Shown: piece after piece, positions 50,969-51,609 of the stretch
Numbering within the stretch: the first letter of the stretch is position 1
Layout: each line of letters starts with the position of its first letter
NCBI RefSeq assembly: GCF_902497745.1
Contig: NZ_CABVHJ010000018.1
Location: 1,428-53,036 of the forward strand
DNA: 51,609 bases
Reading direction: 5' to 3'
Source of the DNA: Pseudomonas fluorescens
GTDB lineage: Bacteria; Pseudomonadota; Gammaproteobacteria; Pseudomonadales; Pseudomonadaceae
Program-made: the position numbers and the translations under genes
The notes under the pieces: generated by a model
Database searches by the model: none
What the model saw: only the letters and a program-made list of their open reading frames with translations
What the model was told of the DNA's origin: nothing

Positions 50969-51609
50969 CGAAACGCCCGAGCAACGGCGCGGTCATCGCT
51001 GCCGGTTTGGCCAGCAACAGTTGCGCGGTGCCGATGGTGCGTTCGAGAAAACCGCCTTCGCAGTAGCACAGGTAAAACTCCCACAGGCGCAGGAAATAAT
51101 CGTCGTAGCCCAACTCGCTCAAGCGACCGTGGGCGCGGCGGAAGTTCTCGTGCCACAAGCGCAGGGTGCGTGCGTAGTGCAGGCCGAAATCTTCCATGTG
51201 CAGCAGGTTCATGTCGGTGTCGCGGCTGACCACTTCGAGCATTTTCTGCACGCAGGGCAGGGCGCCGCCGGGAAAAATGTAACGCTGGATAAAGTCGACG
51301 CCGCGCTTGGCTTGTTCGTAGCGTTGTTCGCGAATGGTGATCGCCTGGATCAGCATCAGGCCGTTACTCTTGAGCAAGTGCGCGCATTGTTTGAAGTAGG
51401 TCGGCAGGAAGCGGTGACCGACCGCTTCGATCATTTCGATCGACACCAGTTTGTCGTATTCGCCGGTGAGGTCGCGGTAGTCCTTGAGCAGCAGCGTGAC
51501 CCGATCCTGCAAGCCCAGCTGTTCGATGCGTTGTGCGGTAAACGCGTACTGTTCTTTCGACAGTGTGGTGGTGGTTACACGGCAACCGTAATTTTGAGCA
51601 GCATAGAGC
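50961..51609 (-). CDS. CFA-synthase-like methyltransferase (partial, 5' end outside window)
   Basis: The visible 215 residues are the C-terminal part of a cyclopropane-fatty-acid synthase family protein. Reading in from the window edge, LYAAQNYGCRVTTTTLSKEQ is the segment after the S-adenosylmethionine glycine loop, followed by IEMIEAVGHRFLPTYFKQC and IQRYIFPGGALPC, all typical of the family. These enzymes methylate double bonds of membrane lipids or act on other lipid substrates. The open frame continues past base 51609. It is translationally coupled to the DUF2878 gene. Confidence 0.88.
   Translation of the reverse strand, partial: LYAAQNYGCRVTTTTLSKEQYAFTAQRIEQLGLQDRVTLLLKDYRDLTGEYDKLVSIEMIEAVGHRFLPTYFKQCAHLLKSNGLMLIQAITIREQRYEQAKRGVDFIQRYIFPGGALPCVQKMLEVVSRDTDMNLLHMEDFGLHYARTLRLWHENFRRAHGRLSELGYDDYFLRLWEFYLCYCEGGFLERTIGTAQLLLAKPAAMTAPLLGRFDA

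Noticed and set aside
1..51609. CRISPR array
   Set aside because: The only repeats seen are inverted REP doublets; no regularly spaced direct repeats of 25-40 bases.

Overview
The window looks like chromosomal DNA of a fluorescent Pseudomonas (P. fluorescens group). The reasons are its GC-rich coding style, two families of Pseudomonas-type REP inverted doublets, and a gene order that, as I recall it, matches the P. aeruginosa chromosome. That order runs mksBEF, a cryptic psi subunit gene, rimI, an acidic protein and carbonic anhydrase at the left. At the right it runs ychF, pth, rplY, prs, tRNA-Gln, ispE, lolB, a TPR lipoprotein, hemA, prfA, prmC, moeB, murI and pagL. No rRNA, CRISPR array, phage or complete insertion sequence was seen.

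Left conserved part (1-10 kb): the end of pqiA and a long pqiB with six MCE domains (lipid transport across the envelope) converge on the condensin-like operon mksF-mksE-mksB. Divergent from mksF is a psi-like gene followed by rimI. An acidic protein gene and a beta-carbonic anhydrase come next.

Middle variable part (10-37.4 kb): a SET-domain protein, an unrecognised secreted protein next to a Tat-exported phosphoesterase, hscC with a membrane J-protein, a short-chain fatty acid transporter, an MFS permease, a BdlA-like soluble chemoreceptor, a flavin reductase-like protein, a LysE-type exporter, gamma-glutamyltranspeptidase, an M14-like peptidase, tRNA-Met, a polyamine-type ABC transporter operon ending in an amidase with a divergent LysR regulator, a membrane chemoreceptor, and a fosmidomycin-resistance-type efflux pump. 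REP doublets are scattered through and beyond this part.

Right conserved part (37.4-51.6 kb): translation and envelope housekeeping. On the minus strand are the TPR lipoprotein, lolB, ispE, tRNA-Gln, prs, rplY, pth and ychF. On the plus strand is the tightly overlapping operon hemA-prfA-prmC-moeB-murI, followed by pagL with a candidate AlgU-type promoter. A YkgJ-type cysteine-cluster protein, a DUF2878 membrane protein and a truncated CFA-synthase-like methyltransferase close the window.

Most genes are recognisable families. The points most worth a second look are the SET-domain protein, a 138-bp nested inverted repeat just upstream of pth, the unknown secreted protein beside the Tat phosphoesterase, the ABC-amidase operon with its LysR gene, and the psi-like gene with a DnaA box. 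I found no clear evidence of a wholly new multi-gene system.
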